NCBI GenBank assembly: GCA_963733915.1
Contig: CAVTEP010000002.1
Span: 1 to 64,000 of the forward strand
From: Sulfomarinibacter sp963733915
GTDB taxonomy: Bacteria; Acidobacteriota; Thermoanaerobaculia; Thermoanaerobaculales; Sulfomarinibacteraceae
Length of the DNA: 64,000 nucleotides
Direction: 5' to 3'
Position numbers and translations under genes: made by a program. Shown here in pieces: positions 51,865-60,669 of the stretch. Positions within the stretch are counted from its first letter, which is position 1. Each line of letters begins with the position of its first letter. The notes beneath the pieces are model-generated. The model was given only the letters and a program-made list of their open reading frames with translations, had not been told where the DNA came from and ran no database searches.

Positions 51865-53642
51865 CATTCAAAAAGACACCCCGCACGGTCCTTGTTGTTC
51901 TCGCCGCGCTGCTGGTCCTGGCGTGCGGTGGTCCGTCGGACCGCGGGAGCGGCGCGTCCTCGGACAATGACGTCACTCTCGCCCTCATGGTCGCCCAGGA
52001 GTACGTGGACGGCTATTTCGACCAGTATCCAGAGGAAGCCTCAATGAACGGTTACCCGAACCCACCTCTCGACCGTTTTGGCGACCACTCTCCCTCCGCC
52101 CTGGCCGCCTGGCGCGCGAGAGAGGACGCCTGGCTCGAGACGCTCCGGAGTATCGACCCCACCTCTCTCGAGGGCACCGAGGCCGCCGTGCCCTATGCCT
52201 TCGTGCTCGAGCAACTCGAGGCCGCGCGTGACCTGCGGATCTGCCGCTTCGAGCTCTGGTCCGTGAACCCCGCATGGCCGGCTTGGCAGGAACTTCTTCC
52301 GGTGGAATTCGCCCACCAGGCCGTAGGCACCGATCAATCGCGTGTGGCCGTTCTGGCGCGCGCGCGGGACGTGGCGCGCTTCATAGACACCGAGATCGCA
52401 AATCTGCGTGAAGGGCTGAGCGAGGGATACGTCGCACCGAGCAGCGGTGTGGAGGCGGTGCTCGATGTGATCGTGGGCCTTTTGGAAGGCCCAACAAAGG
52501 AATCGCCATTCTACGACCCCGCGGTGCGCGACGGGTCGGAGGAGTTTGGCACCTCGCTCCTGTCGGTGGTCACCAACGAGATCAACCCCGCAATCGGCCG
52601 CTACCACGACTTCTTGAGCACGGAGTATCTCCCCGCGGCACGAACCAGCATCGCCGCCACCGACACCCCCGGCGGCGACGCCTGTTATGCGGCGGCCATC
52701 CGCTTCTACACCTCAATGAGCCTCTCACCCGAGGAGATCCACGAGACCGGTCTTCGCGAGATGGAGCGCCTGCACGAGGAGATGCGCGCCATCGGTCACC
52801 GTAGCTTCGGGATCGACGACCCCAAGGAGCTGCTCGAGCACGTTCGCAATGATCCCGCCTTTCGCTTCGCGTCGGAGGAGGAGATCCTCGTCTACGCTCG
52901 GGCGGCCGTCGAGCGCGCAAGGGTGGCAGTGCCCGACTGGTTCGGTTTCGTGCCCGAGGCCTCGGTCGTCGTCGAGGCGTACCCCAAATATCTGAAACGC
53001 ACCGGCGCCGGCCAGTACGTCGTCGGCTCACCCGAAGACGACGAGCCTGCAACGTATAAGATCGGCACCTACGATCCGAAGAGCCTCGGAAAGGCCGAGA
53101 TCGAGGCAGTAACGTTCCACGAGACCTACCCAGGCCACCACCTCCAGGTAGCGGTTTCTTTCGAGGGTGACCGTCTGCATCCAGCCCTGCAGTACTTTTG
53201 GGTCGAGGCCGTCGGCGAGGGATGGGCTCTCTACAGCGAGAAGCTGGCCGACGAGATGGGACTCTACTCCTCCGACCTGTCTGAGGTCGGTCGGCTCTCG
53301 AACGAGGCCATGCGTGCAGCGCGGCTCGTCGTCGACCCCGGGATCCACTCTCTCGGCTGGACACGGCAGCAGGCGATCGACTACATGCTCGAGAACACGT
53401 CGCTTTCCGAGGGTCAGGCGGTCTACGAGATCGACAGGTACATCGCCAACCCGGCCCAGGCCGTCTCGTACATGATCGGCAGCCTCGAGATCCAGCGGCT
53501 ACGCCGCCTCGCCGAAGATCGTCTCGGCGACCGCTTCGATATCCGCGCCTTCCACGACGCCGTCATAGGAGACGGCACGCTGCCTTTCGAGATGCTCCGA
53601 CGCAAGATCGAGCGCTGGATCGAGAGCGAACAGGAGCGCTGA
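51861..53642 (+). CDS. DUF885 family lipoprotein, putative metallopeptidase
   Basis: 593 residues from ATG 51861. Lipoprotein signal with VLACGGP. DUF885 signatures include the metallopeptidase-like TFHETYPGHHLQ, VEAVGEGWALYSEKLADEMG and PGQAVSYMIG-like NPAQAVSYMIGSLE. The HExxx(G)HH pattern resembles zinc-dependent carboxypeptidases, and characterised relatives cleave peptides. Coupled to the M20 peptidase gene upstream, which supports a role in extracytoplasmic peptide breakdown. Confidence 0.88.
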   Translation: MTFKKTPRTVLVVLAALLVLACGGPSDRGSGASSDNDVTLALMVAQEYVDGYFDQYPEEASMNGYPNPPLDRFGDHSPSALAAWRAREDAWLETLRSIDPTSLEGTEAAVPYAFVLEQLEAARDLRICRFELWSVNPAWPAWQELLPVEFAHQAVGTDQSRVAVLARARDVARFIDTEIANLREGLSEGYVAPSSGVEAVLDVIVGLLEGPTKESPFYDPAVRDGSEEFGTSLLSVVTNEINPAIGRYHDFLSTEYLPAARTSIAATDTPGGDACYAAAIRFYTSMSLSPEEIHETGLREMERLHEEMRAIGHRSFGIDDPKELLEHVRNDPAFRFASEEEILVYARAAVERARVAVPDWFGFVPEASVVVEAYPKYLKRTGAGQYVVGSPEDDEPATYKIGTYDPKSLGKAEIEAVTFHETYPGHHLQVAVSFEGDRLHPALQYFWVEAVGEGWALYSEKLADEMGLYSSDLSEVGRLSNEAMRAARLVVDPGIHSLGWTRQQAIDYMLENTSLSEGQAVYEIDRYIANPAQAVSYMIGSLEIQRLRRLAEDRLGDRFDIRAFHDAVIGDGTLPFEMLRRKIERWIESEQER

Positions 53643-53689
53643 GAGCGTCTGGCGAATCGAAAGGTGAGCCCTTCCCACGAGGGGTGTGA

Positions 53690-53722
53690 AAACGTTCGAA
53701 CGTTAGAACGTTAAACGTTCAA
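53690..53722. repeat. AACGTT repeats at the MBL gene stop
   Basis: Four AACGTT cores between the convergent DUF885 and MBL genes; the MBL stop codon in its corrected frame (LNV-TAA, 53711-53713) lies inside. Confidence 0.7.
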
Positions 53723-54519
53723 TTTTGTTGTTGGCAGGTCGCACCGTTCGAGCTGAACACCCGACTTGTCGAGAACAACTCTGAGCATCTCGCTGCGGGT
53801 GACCGCGGCGACATCTGTGCCGTTGCCGACCGTCGCGCCGAGCTCGTCGCAGACCAGATTGGGCAGTTGTTCTCGGCCGACAGGTGCATCCCGACCACCG
53901 CCCGCAGGACTGACGACCTCAGCTTGTCGACCGCCTCGCAGCTCTGGTGGTTGGAGAGGTGGCCGGTGCTCGAGTCGATGCGCTGCTTGAGCGGCCAGGG
54001 GTAGGGGCCGTGGCGCAGCATGTCCTTGTCGTGGTTGGTCTCGAGCAGGAGCAGCTCGCAGCCTTGCAACCGCTGCACGAGGAGCTTGGTAAAGGTCCCG
54101 GTGTCGGTGCACAGGGCGGCGCAACGATCGCCGTCGTCAAAGACGTAGGCCACCGGTTCGGCCGCGTCGTGCGAGGTGGAAACGGGGGTGACGCTGATGT
54201 TCCCGAAGCTCAGGGTGGCCCCCGACTCGAGCTCGCCGCCCGAGTCGCTGCGCACGTCGATCCTGGACCAGGTGCCGTGGGTGGTCCACACCGGCGCCTG
54301 GCGATGGCGACGGAGAAAGACCTCGAGACCCCGGACGTGGTCCGAGTGCTCGTGGGTGAGGAGGATGGCGTCGATCTCGTCCGGCGTTCGGCCAAAGGCC
54401 TCGAGCCGGTTCCGCACCTGGAGGGCGGAGACCCCAACGTCGACCAGCAGCGAGGTCCCGCCCGAGGTCACCAGTGCCGAGTTGCCCGACGAGCCGGAGG
54501 CGAGGACCAGGATCTCCAT
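53711..54519 (-). pseudogene. Metallo-beta-lactamase-fold hydrolase (YycJ/WalJ-like), frameshifted
   Basis: Starts MEILVLASGSSGNSALVTS, a hallmark of the YycJ/WalJ type nuclease-like hydrolases, with the zinc motif LLTHEHSDHVRG, then STSHDAAEPVAYVF, CTDTGTFT and LLETNHDKDML. After VVGMHLSAENN the frame is lost; one base added near 53868 restores LPNLVCDELGATVGNG to the end LERCDLPTTKLNV at 53711, giving 269 residues. The wrong frame instead runs to 53719 with a Ser/Arg-rich nonsense tail. Probably a consensus error in an active gene. Adjacent to dut with a 2-bp gap. Confidence 0.85.
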
Positions 54520-54521
54520 CG

Positions 54522-54968
54522 TCAGACGCCCGTCGAACCGAACCCGCCGTCGCCACGATCGGAGGCACTCAGCTCGTCCGACTCGACAAAGACGGCCCGG
54601 GTCACCGGCGCCACCAGGAGCTGGGCGATGCGGTCGCCGTGTTCGATCGACACGGCTTCGGAACCGAGGTTGACCATCAACACCTTGAGCTCGCCCCGGT
54701 AGTCGCTGTCGATGGTGCCCGGCGCGTTGACGACGGTCAATCCGGAACGGATGGCAAGCCCCGAGCGCGGCCGCACCTGGCCCTCGTAGCCGGCCGGGAT
54801 CTCCACCACCAGGCCGGTCGGCACCGCAGTCCGTTCTCCGGGCCCGAGGATCAGCTCGAACTCGACCGCCGCGCGCAGATCCGCCCCGGCGGCGCCGTCG
54901 GTGGCGTAGGTCGGCAACGGCAGCCCCTCGGCGTGGGCCAGGCGGCGGATGCGGACTTCGATCGTCAC
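54522..54968 (-). CDS. dut: dUTP diphosphatase (trimeric dUTPase)
   Basis: 148 residues with all five dUTPase motifs: ATDGAAGADLRA, RPRSGLAIRSGL, NAPGTIDSDYRGE, HGDRIAQLLV and the C-terminal RGDGGFGSTG. Removes dUTP and makes dUMP for thymidylate synthesis. Directly upstream of the MBL hydrolase gene on the same strand. Confidence 0.97.
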   Translation of the reverse strand: MTIEVRIRRLAHAEGLPLPTYATDGAAGADLRAAVEFELILGPGERTAVPTGLVVEIPAGYEGQVRPRSGLAIRSGLTVVNAPGTIDSDYRGELKVLMVNLGSEAVSIEHGDRIAQLLVAPVTRAVFVESDELSASDRGDGGFGSTGV

Positions 54969-54994
54969 GAGTGGATGATACGACAGTACGAATA

Positions 54995-55191
54995 GAATTA
55001 GGAATTAGGAATTAGGAATTCCGCCCACCCACCCATTTTGCAGAGCGCATCCGTTAGAACGTTGCACGTTAAAACGTCCTACGGCGTGACACCGAAACGC
55101 CCTCCCGCATCTCAGCACGCGTCGAGTCCTCAGACGTGCTAACGTTGAACGTTCTAACGTTTTGACGCTCTTCGGCGATTCGTTGCGAATG
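54995..55191. repeat. Intergenic repeats: AATTAGG heptads and AACGTT units
   Basis: Gap between the dut start and the M16 peptidase stop. AATTAGG x3 at 54995-55020, AACGTT units at 55052-55078 and 55141-55165. Two repeat families share the same short gap; no gene seen. Confidence 0.7.
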
Positions 55192-56424
55192 CTACGCCAC
55201 GCGGATGGCGGCGCCCTCGGGGCCGCAGACCGCGGAGGCTCGATGCTCCGGCCGCAGGATCTCGGCCGCCAGCTTTCGCACCTCGTCGACCGTCACCACG
55301 GCGAGCTCGCGGCAAGCGCTCTCGGGCTCGAAGCGGCGGCCACGTTCGAGGTACTCGCCGACATCGAGCGAGCACCAACCGGATGGTGACTCCATGTCCA
55401 TCTTGAGACCGCGCAACAGGCCTTCCTTGGCCGCTTCCACCTCGACCTCGGTGAGGTCGAGCGCGAGACGCGCGAGCTCTTCGTTCACCAGACGCCAGGC
55501 GTCGGCAAAGGCCGGCGGCGCGCAGGCCCAGCCGACCTCGAGGAGGCCGCCCTGGCGCCGCATGACGGGGCTCGACCAGATGTCGTAGGTCAGCCCCTCG
55601 TCCTCGCGCAGGCGTTGGAACAGCCGGCTCGCCGCGCCGTCACCGAGGGTCCGGTTGAGCACCACCAGAATCGGAACCCGCGGGTCCGCAACCGCCAGGG
55701 CCTCGAAGGCGAGCCGCGCATGTACCTGATCGGTGCCTTCGCGGCTGAGATCGAGATGAACCCCGCGCCACCCGAGGGGCGGCAGGGGTGCCGCGTGCGG
55801 CGCGCGTCCGAGTGGCAGGGGCGCGAGATGCGCCGAGACCTCTCCGTAGGCGACATCTCCGACTACCGCGGCCACCATCCCGCCGGGCGCCACCAGCGAA
55901 TCATGGTGCCGCCTGAGTACTTCGGGCGTGAGCGTTTCGAGAGTCTGGACCGAGCCGATCACCGGTCTCGCCAGCGGATGATCGCCCCATGCCGCCTGCA
56001 GCAGGGCTTCGCCGACCCGTTCCGCCGGGTCATCGGCGAGCAGCTCGAGCTCGGCGAGCGTCACCCGGCGCTCCAGCTCGACGTCCTCCGGCGCGAAGGT
56101 CGGACTGAGGACGGCGTCGACCAGAAGGTCGAGGGCGTCTCCGACCGCATCAACGGTGGTGTTGACGCTGATCCCCATCAGCTCGGAGCTGGTCCAGGCG
56201 TCGACCTCGCCGCCGAGGCGGTCGACGGCGAGCGCGAGCGAGCGCCGGTCGTGGCCGCCGCAGGCGCGCAGGGTGAGGTGTTCGACGAGGTGGGTGGCGC
56301 CGGAAACCGCCGGCTCGTCGTGGGCCGCGCCGCGGGTGATCCAGACGCCGGCCGCCACGGTCTCCCGGCCGGGCATCGGCTGCGTCACGAGCGCGGGAAG
56401 CGAGGAAGGGTCGTGGTCGGGCAC
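55192..56424 (-). CDS. M16 family zinc peptidase
   Basis: 410 residues. Inverted zinc motif ATHLVEHLTL (HxxEH) at about 44-48, with the third ligand Glu in LAELELLADDPAERV. C-terminal half is the second M16 domain (GDGAASRLFQRLREDEGLTYDIWSS, EGLLRGLKMDMESP). Resembles processing-peptidase/PqqL-like single-chain members; most act on peptides or leader sequences. The usual Phe in the HFLEH form is replaced by Leu. Separate from the dut group by a repeat-filled gap, and followed upstream by repeat-rich DNA before the pilus operon. Confidence 0.92.
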   Translation of the reverse strand: MPDHDPSSLPALVTQPMPGRETVAAGVWITRGAAHDEPAVSGATHLVEHLTLRACGGHDRRSLALAVDRLGGEVDAWTSSELMGISVNTTVDAVGDALDLLVDAVLSPTFAPEDVELERRVTLAELELLADDPAERVGEALLQAAWGDHPLARPVIGSVQTLETLTPEVLRRHHDSLVAPGGMVAAVVGDVAYGEVSAHLAPLPLGRAPHAAPLPPLGWRGVHLDLSREGTDQVHARLAFEALAVADPRVPILVVLNRTLGDGAASRLFQRLREDEGLTYDIWSSPVMRRQGGLLEVGWACAPPAFADAWRLVNEELARLALDLTEVEVEAAKEGLLRGLKMDMESPSGWCSLDVGEYLERGRRFEPESACRELAVVTVDEVRKLAAEILRPEHRASAVCGPEGAAIRVA

Positions 56425-56443
56425 AGCGCGGGAGTGTACCTCA

Positions 56444-56485
56444 ATACGTTGAAACGTTGAAACGTTAGAACGTTAGAACGTTTGT
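56444..56485. repeat. AACGTT(A/G)GA repeats
   Basis: Five units in the 62-bp gap between the M16 gene start and the stop codon of the last pseudopilin gene. Confidence 0.75.
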
Positions 56486-56486
56486 T

Positions 56487-57131
56487 CTAATACCCCGGCG
56501 TGCCGGTGGGCTCGACGCTGGGCGTCGGCACGTCCCGCTGTCCCCACGGCACTTCTCTCTCGCCCCCTCCCCCCGGTTGCGGGCGTTGGCTCTCCTCCTC
56601 GTACACGAACTTCCAATCATCGTACCGGGTGCGGCCCTTGTAGATCTTGATGCTGGCGTCCGTTGACTGCGAGTGGACCCCGATGATCGGACCCACCTTT
56701 TCGCCGTCACTCTCCCGCTGCCTTTCAAACAGCGGGGTACGGGTCGGAGTCGGTGCCGGTCCCTGGCGTTGCCCACCGGGGAGACCGGGCTGCTGTCCTT
56801 CCTGTCCGAGAAAGACGACACCCCACTTGTCGTCGCCGGTCATCGGGTCGAGCCACTTCTGGCGCAGCACCCTCGGGTCGGCCTCCCACAGCTCCTTCAT
56901 CCGGACCGGGTAGCGCCCGTACTTCTGCCTGTAGAGCCGGATCGCCTCGACGTACTGCTCGCCGCGAAAAATGAGCTCGGCCTCTTTTTCACGTTGCATC
57001 TGAAAGCTCACCGTCTGGATCGCAACCGCCGTCATGATCGCCATGATGGCGACCACCATGATGACCATGGCGAGGGTGAAACCGGCTTCGCCGGAATTCT
57101 GAATTCTGAATTTTGAATTTTGAATTCCCAT
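56487..57131 (-). CDS. Pseudopilin-like protein lacking Glu5
   Basis: 214 residues from ATG 57131, which has GGGGAGGGTGG just upstream; a longer start is less likely. Type IV prepilin signal: leader MGIQNSKFRIQNSGEAG then FTLAMVIMVVAIMAIM. Glu5 of mature pilins is replaced by Met, as in tip-type minor pseudopilins. Then a pilin-type YVEAIRLYRQKYGRYPVRMKEL segment and a Pro/Gln/Gly-rich C-terminal half. The leader is encoded by GAATTC-type repeat DNA. Last gene of the pilus/secretion operon; probably a minor subunit. Confidence 0.8.
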   Translation of the reverse strand: MGIQNSKFRIQNSGEAGFTLAMVIMVVAIMAIMTAVAIQTVSFQMQREKEAELIFRGEQYVEAIRLYRQKYGRYPVRMKELWEADPRVLRQKWLDPMTGDDKWGVVFLGQEGQQPGLPGGQRQGPAPTPTRTPLFERQRESDGEKVGPIIGVHSQSTDASIKIYKGRTRYDDWKFVYEEESQRPQPGGGGEREVPWGQRDVPTPSVEPTGTPGY

Positions 57132-57208
57132 CCACCCTCCCCTGGAGCTTTGGTGCCCAAGGAGACAGCCGGAAAATTCCGAATTCCGAATTCCGAACTC
57201 CGAATTCA
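57093..57208. repeat. GAATTC/AATTCCG repeats overlapping a prepilin leader
   Basis: GAATTCTGAATTTTG units at 57093-57130 encode part of the prepilin leader; AATTCCG units at 57174-57208 fill the gap to the previous gene. Confidence 0.7.
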
Positions 57209-57213
57209 CCGTC

Positions 57214-57684
57214 TTACCATTCGTAGATCAGCGACCCGTCGAGCGCGACCCTCTTGTCGTCCCGATAGCGGACGTCGATGACCTGGTTGCCGGTCGTGAA
57301 CTCATCCTCGAGCGGCTCGAGCTCTTCGAGCTCGTCGGGGTCGGCATAGATCTCCTCCCAGGCGCCCTCGGCCGTACCGCTGAACGGGTCGGTCGGGATG
57401 AATCTCAAATAGCCGGCGTCGACAAGCGCCTGCAGGCTCTCCGGATAGTAGCCCTTGTCGGCGAGGTGCTGATCGATGCATGAGCGCAATTGATAGAGGT
57501 CGGCACGGATCACGGCTTCGCGCGCCCGGATCGGCGCATTCTGCATCGCGGGCAGCGCGATGGTGGCGAGAATGCCGATGATGGCCACCACGACAATGAG
57601 CTCGATGAGGGTGAAGCCCTGACCCCAGTTTTGAGTTTTGAGTTTTGAGTTTTGAGGCGCCTCACCATCCCACACCACCTGCAT
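57214..57684 (-). CDS. GspG-like major pseudopilin
   Basis: 156 residues from ATG 57684. Leader of about 23 residues ending WGQG, then FTLIELIVVVAIIGILATIALPAM with Glu5, and a GspG-like body (REAVIRADLYQLRSCIDQHLADKGYYPESLQALV, IPTDPFSG). Part of the leader (QNSKLKTQN) is encoded by tandem TTTTGAG repeats at 57628-57655. Expected to assemble into a short pseudopilus or pilus after cleavage by a prepilin peptidase, not in this window. Confidence 0.88.
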   Translation of the reverse strand: MQVVWDGEAPQNSKLKTQNWGQGFTLIELIVVVAIIGILATIALPAMQNAPIRAREAVIRADLYQLRSCIDQHLADKGYYPESLQALVDAGYLRFIPTDPFSGTAEGAWEEIYADPDELEELEPLEDEFTTGNQVIDVRYRDDKRVALDGSLIYEW

Positions 57685-57703
57685 CAAGGGGTGGTCGGGT
57701 GGT

Positions 57704-57763
57704 CATTCCCAATTCCTCATTCCCAAATCCGAATTCCTCATTCCTCATTCCTAATTCCATAGC
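57704..57763. repeat. AATTCCTCATTCC repeats
   Basis: About seven degenerate AATTCC/CATTCCT units between the second and first pseudopilin genes, ending 2 bp from the upstream gene's stop. Confidence 0.7.
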
Positions 57764-57764
57764 A

Positions 57765-58235
57765 CTACCAATCCGCATACTTCGTCCCATCGAGGGCCGT
57801 TCCATCGGAGCTGGTGCGAATGTCGTAGATATTTTCGCCGCCCCACATGGTAGAGTCCGCGTCATCCTGGTAGGAGCGCAAGACCCACTCGTCGCGGGTC
57901 ATCGGATCGACTGGGATTCGGCGAAGAAACCGTTTCTTGGTTTCCTGACCGACGATTTCGACCCCTTCCACGAGCTCTTCGAGGCTTTCGGGATAACCCT
58001 CGCCGCCGATCTTGACCGGAATCATTCCCTGATCGGACATCCGCTTGTACTCGTCGATCGCGGTCCGAACCTGGCGCAGGGCGAGGCGAAGCTCGACCTC
58101 CTTGCGCCGTTTGACCGTAAACTTCGCCACCGGCAGCGCCATCGACGACAGGACCGCAACCAGGGCCACGACCATCACCAGCTCGGCCAGGGTGAAGCCG
58201 CCGTTTCGCCGCCGTCGTCCCAGGCGCCCGATCAT
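57765..58235 (-). CDS. Pseudopilin (type II secretion/type IV pilus)
   Basis: 156 residues from ATG 58235, 4 bp after the secretin stop. Basic leader MIGRLGRRRRNGG then FTLAELVMVVALVAVLSSMALP with Glu5. Body: EVELRLALRQVRTAIDEYKRMS, a GspG-type helix, and a C-terminal region with IPVDPMTRDEWVLRSYQDD. First of three pilin-like genes following the secretin. Confidence 0.88.
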   Translation of the reverse strand: MIGRLGRRRRNGGFTLAELVMVVALVAVLSSMALPVAKFTVKRRKEVELRLALRQVRTAIDEYKRMSDQGMIPVKIGGEGYPESLEELVEGVEIVGQETKKRFLRRIPVDPMTRDEWVLRSYQDDADSTMWGGENIYDIRTSSDGTALDGTKYADW

Positions 58236-58239
58236 GACA

Positions 58240-60669
58240 TCACTCCGTGACCTGGCCGGAGCCGTTGACGAATATTGAACCGTCTGCAGCCGCCACCGGC
58301 ACCGGGACGCCATCGGCCATGATCGCCCGAGTGGTGAAAAACACGATCGGCGCGGGTCCTGCGTCGAGCGCCTGAATCTGCAGCGCCACGACCGCCTGGC
58401 CGCTCTCGATCGCGTTGGTGACCACGATCTCGAGGTCGATGAAGCCCTCCACCGGGTCGAGATCCTGGCGTAGAATCTCGACGCCGGGGGCCGCCAGAAC
58501 GCTGTGGACCCAGACCCGTTCCGGGGAATACGAGAGCGCGACCGGCAGCCGGTACGAACCCGAGCCACCGCGGACGACGATCTGGAGCACCGTTTCCTGG
58601 CCGGGTCGCAGCGAGACCACCGACGGCTCGAGCCCTACCAACAGGGGCGGTAGCGAGGCGTCGAAACCGACCTCGGGCGGCTCGAACTCCGGAACATCGC
58701 CCCAGCCCACGTCGTCGGCCGGCGAATCATCGACCAGGCTCTTGTTTTCGCTCTGCGGCACCAGATCAATCCCCTGGTCCGGCTTCTGCTCGGGAGGCTC
58801 GACCCTTCGCGGTGCAGCCGGACGCCGGCTCGCCGGGGTGCCGTAGGGCGCCTCAACTTCTTCGACGGTCGATTCCTCGCTTTCTTCGGTCTCCTGATCG
58901 GGTCGCTCGTCAAACGGCCCGGTTGGGGCGCGGCCGGACTGGACCCGCGGCCGGGTCCCACTGTAGGAGATACGACTCTCGGTGCCCACCCAGATCGGCG
59001 CCAGGTCTTCTTCCTCGATGTCGGGGAAGCGGATGATCTGCGGCGTCAGCGTGAGGACCAGGTCGGTGTCCTTGTTGGTGATGTTTTCGTTTCGGAACAG
59101 CCGCCCGAAAAATGGGATGTCGCCCAGCAACGGCGTCTTGGTGACACCCTTGGTCTTGTCGCGACGGATGAGACCGGCGAGCAGGCTCGACTCGCCGCTT
59201 TGGAGCCGGATCACCGACGAGATGGTGCGGGTGCCGATGGTGACGGCCTCCTGGTCGGGTCCGACCGGCACGGTCTCGCCGAGGTTGGAGATCTCGACCT
59301 TGAGGATGAGGGTGATCTCGCGGTTGTGGTGGACCCGCGGCTCGACCTCGATCTGGATGCCGACGTCCTTGTACTGGAACGAGGTGATCGGTACCACGCT
59401 GCCGCCGATGGTGTTCGAGGTGTTGAAGCTGGTGACCGGAATCGGCACCTGGTCGCCGATCAGGAGGCTCGCCTTCTCTCCCTCGGTGACTCGAAGCTGC
59501 GGCTGCGCCAGCACCTCGGCCTCTCCGGAGTTTTTGGCGAGGTTGATCAGGACCGAGGGCACGTTGATGAACCAGTCGCCCCGCGAGATGTTCTCGAAAT
59601 CGTCAAGACCTAGAATTCCCTGGGGCAGGTCCGGATTCACCAGGGTAGTGTCCAGCTGGAGATTGTAGTTGTAGGTGGAAAGCGCGACGCCGATGTTCGA
59701 GTTCTTGGTCGATGCCATGATCAGGATCTCGACGTCGATCAGCACCTCGGCCTTCGCCTTGTCGTTGACGCGGATGAGCTTTTCGGCGATCGCCACCTTG
59801 TCGGCGGTGTCGCGCAGGGTGATGGCGTTGAGCTGCTCGTTGGTCGACAGCCGCCGCGCCTCGATCAGCGACCGCAGGAGCTTGTCGACCTCCTTGACGT
59901 CGGCGTTTGAGAGAAAGAAGGTCTTGATGACCAGGTCCTCGTACTCGCGCCGGTTCTGCGGGGTTTCGTCGGCGATGATGATCGAGTGCGCGTCGAGCAC
60001 CTTGTAGAAGTGGCCGGCGGCCTGCATCACCATTTCGAGCGCCTGCTCGACGGTGAGGTCGCGAAGCTCGATGGCGAGCCGGTCGTCCTTGAGCTTGGGG
60101 TCGAAGAGGACGTTGAACCCATAGGCCTTGCCGATGGCGTTATAGATTTCCTTGACCGGTTTGGGCCGTGGAAAATTGAGAGTGATGGGCGATTTGTCCC
60201 TCGGGTTGAGCACCGGCGGTTGCACCTTTGCCTGCCGGGCCTGTGCTTTCAGCTCCTCGAGGCGGCGGGCGCCGTCCGGCGTCGACAGGATATCCATCTC
60301 CTCGATCACGTCTTCGAGCAGCTGTTCCGCATACTGGTTGGTTGGATCGAGCTGGGTCGCCATCTGCAGCTCGTTGCGCGCGGCCAGCAGCCGGCCCAGC
60401 TTGCGCATCGTCACTCCGTTCTGGAAGTGCTTCTGCGACGCCTTCTGGCGGGCGAACTCGAGCTGCATCCTGTACTCGACGTTATTCGGGTCTTCGGCCA
60501 GCGCCTGCAGATAGTGGTAGACGGCGGCGTCCCAGTTCTGATGGCTGAAGGCCTCTTCGCCGGCGTCGGCCGTCTGTTTGGCGGTGGTACAGCCGACGAC
60601 CCCCGCCAGCAACAACGCCATGGCGACTGACCACAGGATTCGGGTTTTAGTTCTCAGACAACGGTACAC
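58240..60669 (-). CDS. Secretin (PilQ/GspD-type) with C-terminal extension
   Basis: 809 residues. Signal peptide with lipobox-like GVVGCTTAK; TPR-like repeats at about 35-125 (AVYHYLQALAEDPNN, RNELQMATQLDPTNQ); an STN/N0 domain (PVKEIYNAIGKAYGFNVLFDPKLKDDRLAIEL); an N1-type ring domain; the secretin barrel at about 330-560 (AEVLAQPQLRVTEGEKASLLIGDQVPI, VEPRVHHNREITL, PLLGDIPFFGRLFRN). After an acidic/Pro-rich linker the last 170 residues form an extra beta-sandwich-like domain (VVSLRPGQETVLQIVV, cohesin-like). Forms the outer-membrane pore. Gene order places it with PilMNOP homologues. Confidence 0.92.
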   Translation of the reverse strand: MYRCLRTKTRILWSVAMALLLAGVVGCTTAKQTADAGEEAFSHQNWDAAVYHYLQALAEDPNNVEYRMQLEFARQKASQKHFQNGVTMRKLGRLLAARNELQMATQLDPTNQYAEQLLEDVIEEMDILSTPDGARRLEELKAQARQAKVQPPVLNPRDKSPITLNFPRPKPVKEIYNAIGKAYGFNVLFDPKLKDDRLAIELRDLTVEQALEMVMQAAGHFYKVLDAHSIIIADETPQNRREYEDLVIKTFFLSNADVKEVDKLLRSLIEARRLSTNEQLNAITLRDTADKVAIAEKLIRVNDKAKAEVLIDVEILIMASTKNSNIGVALSTYNYNLQLDTTLVNPDLPQGILGLDDFENISRGDWFINVPSVLINLAKNSGEAEVLAQPQLRVTEGEKASLLIGDQVPIPVTSFNTSNTIGGSVVPITSFQYKDVGIQIEVEPRVHHNREITLILKVEISNLGETVPVGPDQEAVTIGTRTISSVIRLQSGESSLLAGLIRRDKTKGVTKTPLLGDIPFFGRLFRNENITNKDTDLVLTLTPQIIRFPDIEEEDLAPIWVGTESRISYSGTRPRVQSGRAPTGPFDERPDQETEESEESTVEEVEAPYGTPASRRPAAPRRVEPPEQKPDQGIDLVPQSENKSLVDDSPADDVGWGDVPEFEPPEVGFDASLPPLLVGLEPSVVSLRPGQETVLQIVVRGGSGSYRLPVALSYSPERVWVHSVLAAPGVEILRQDLDPVEGFIDLEIVVTNAIESGQAVVALQIQALDAGPAPIVFFTTRAIMADGVPVPVAAADGSIFVNGSGQVTE

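Noticed and set aside
20887..57763. CRISPR array
   Set aside because: The repeats are 7-9 bp, degenerate and without unique spacers; no cas genes are present.
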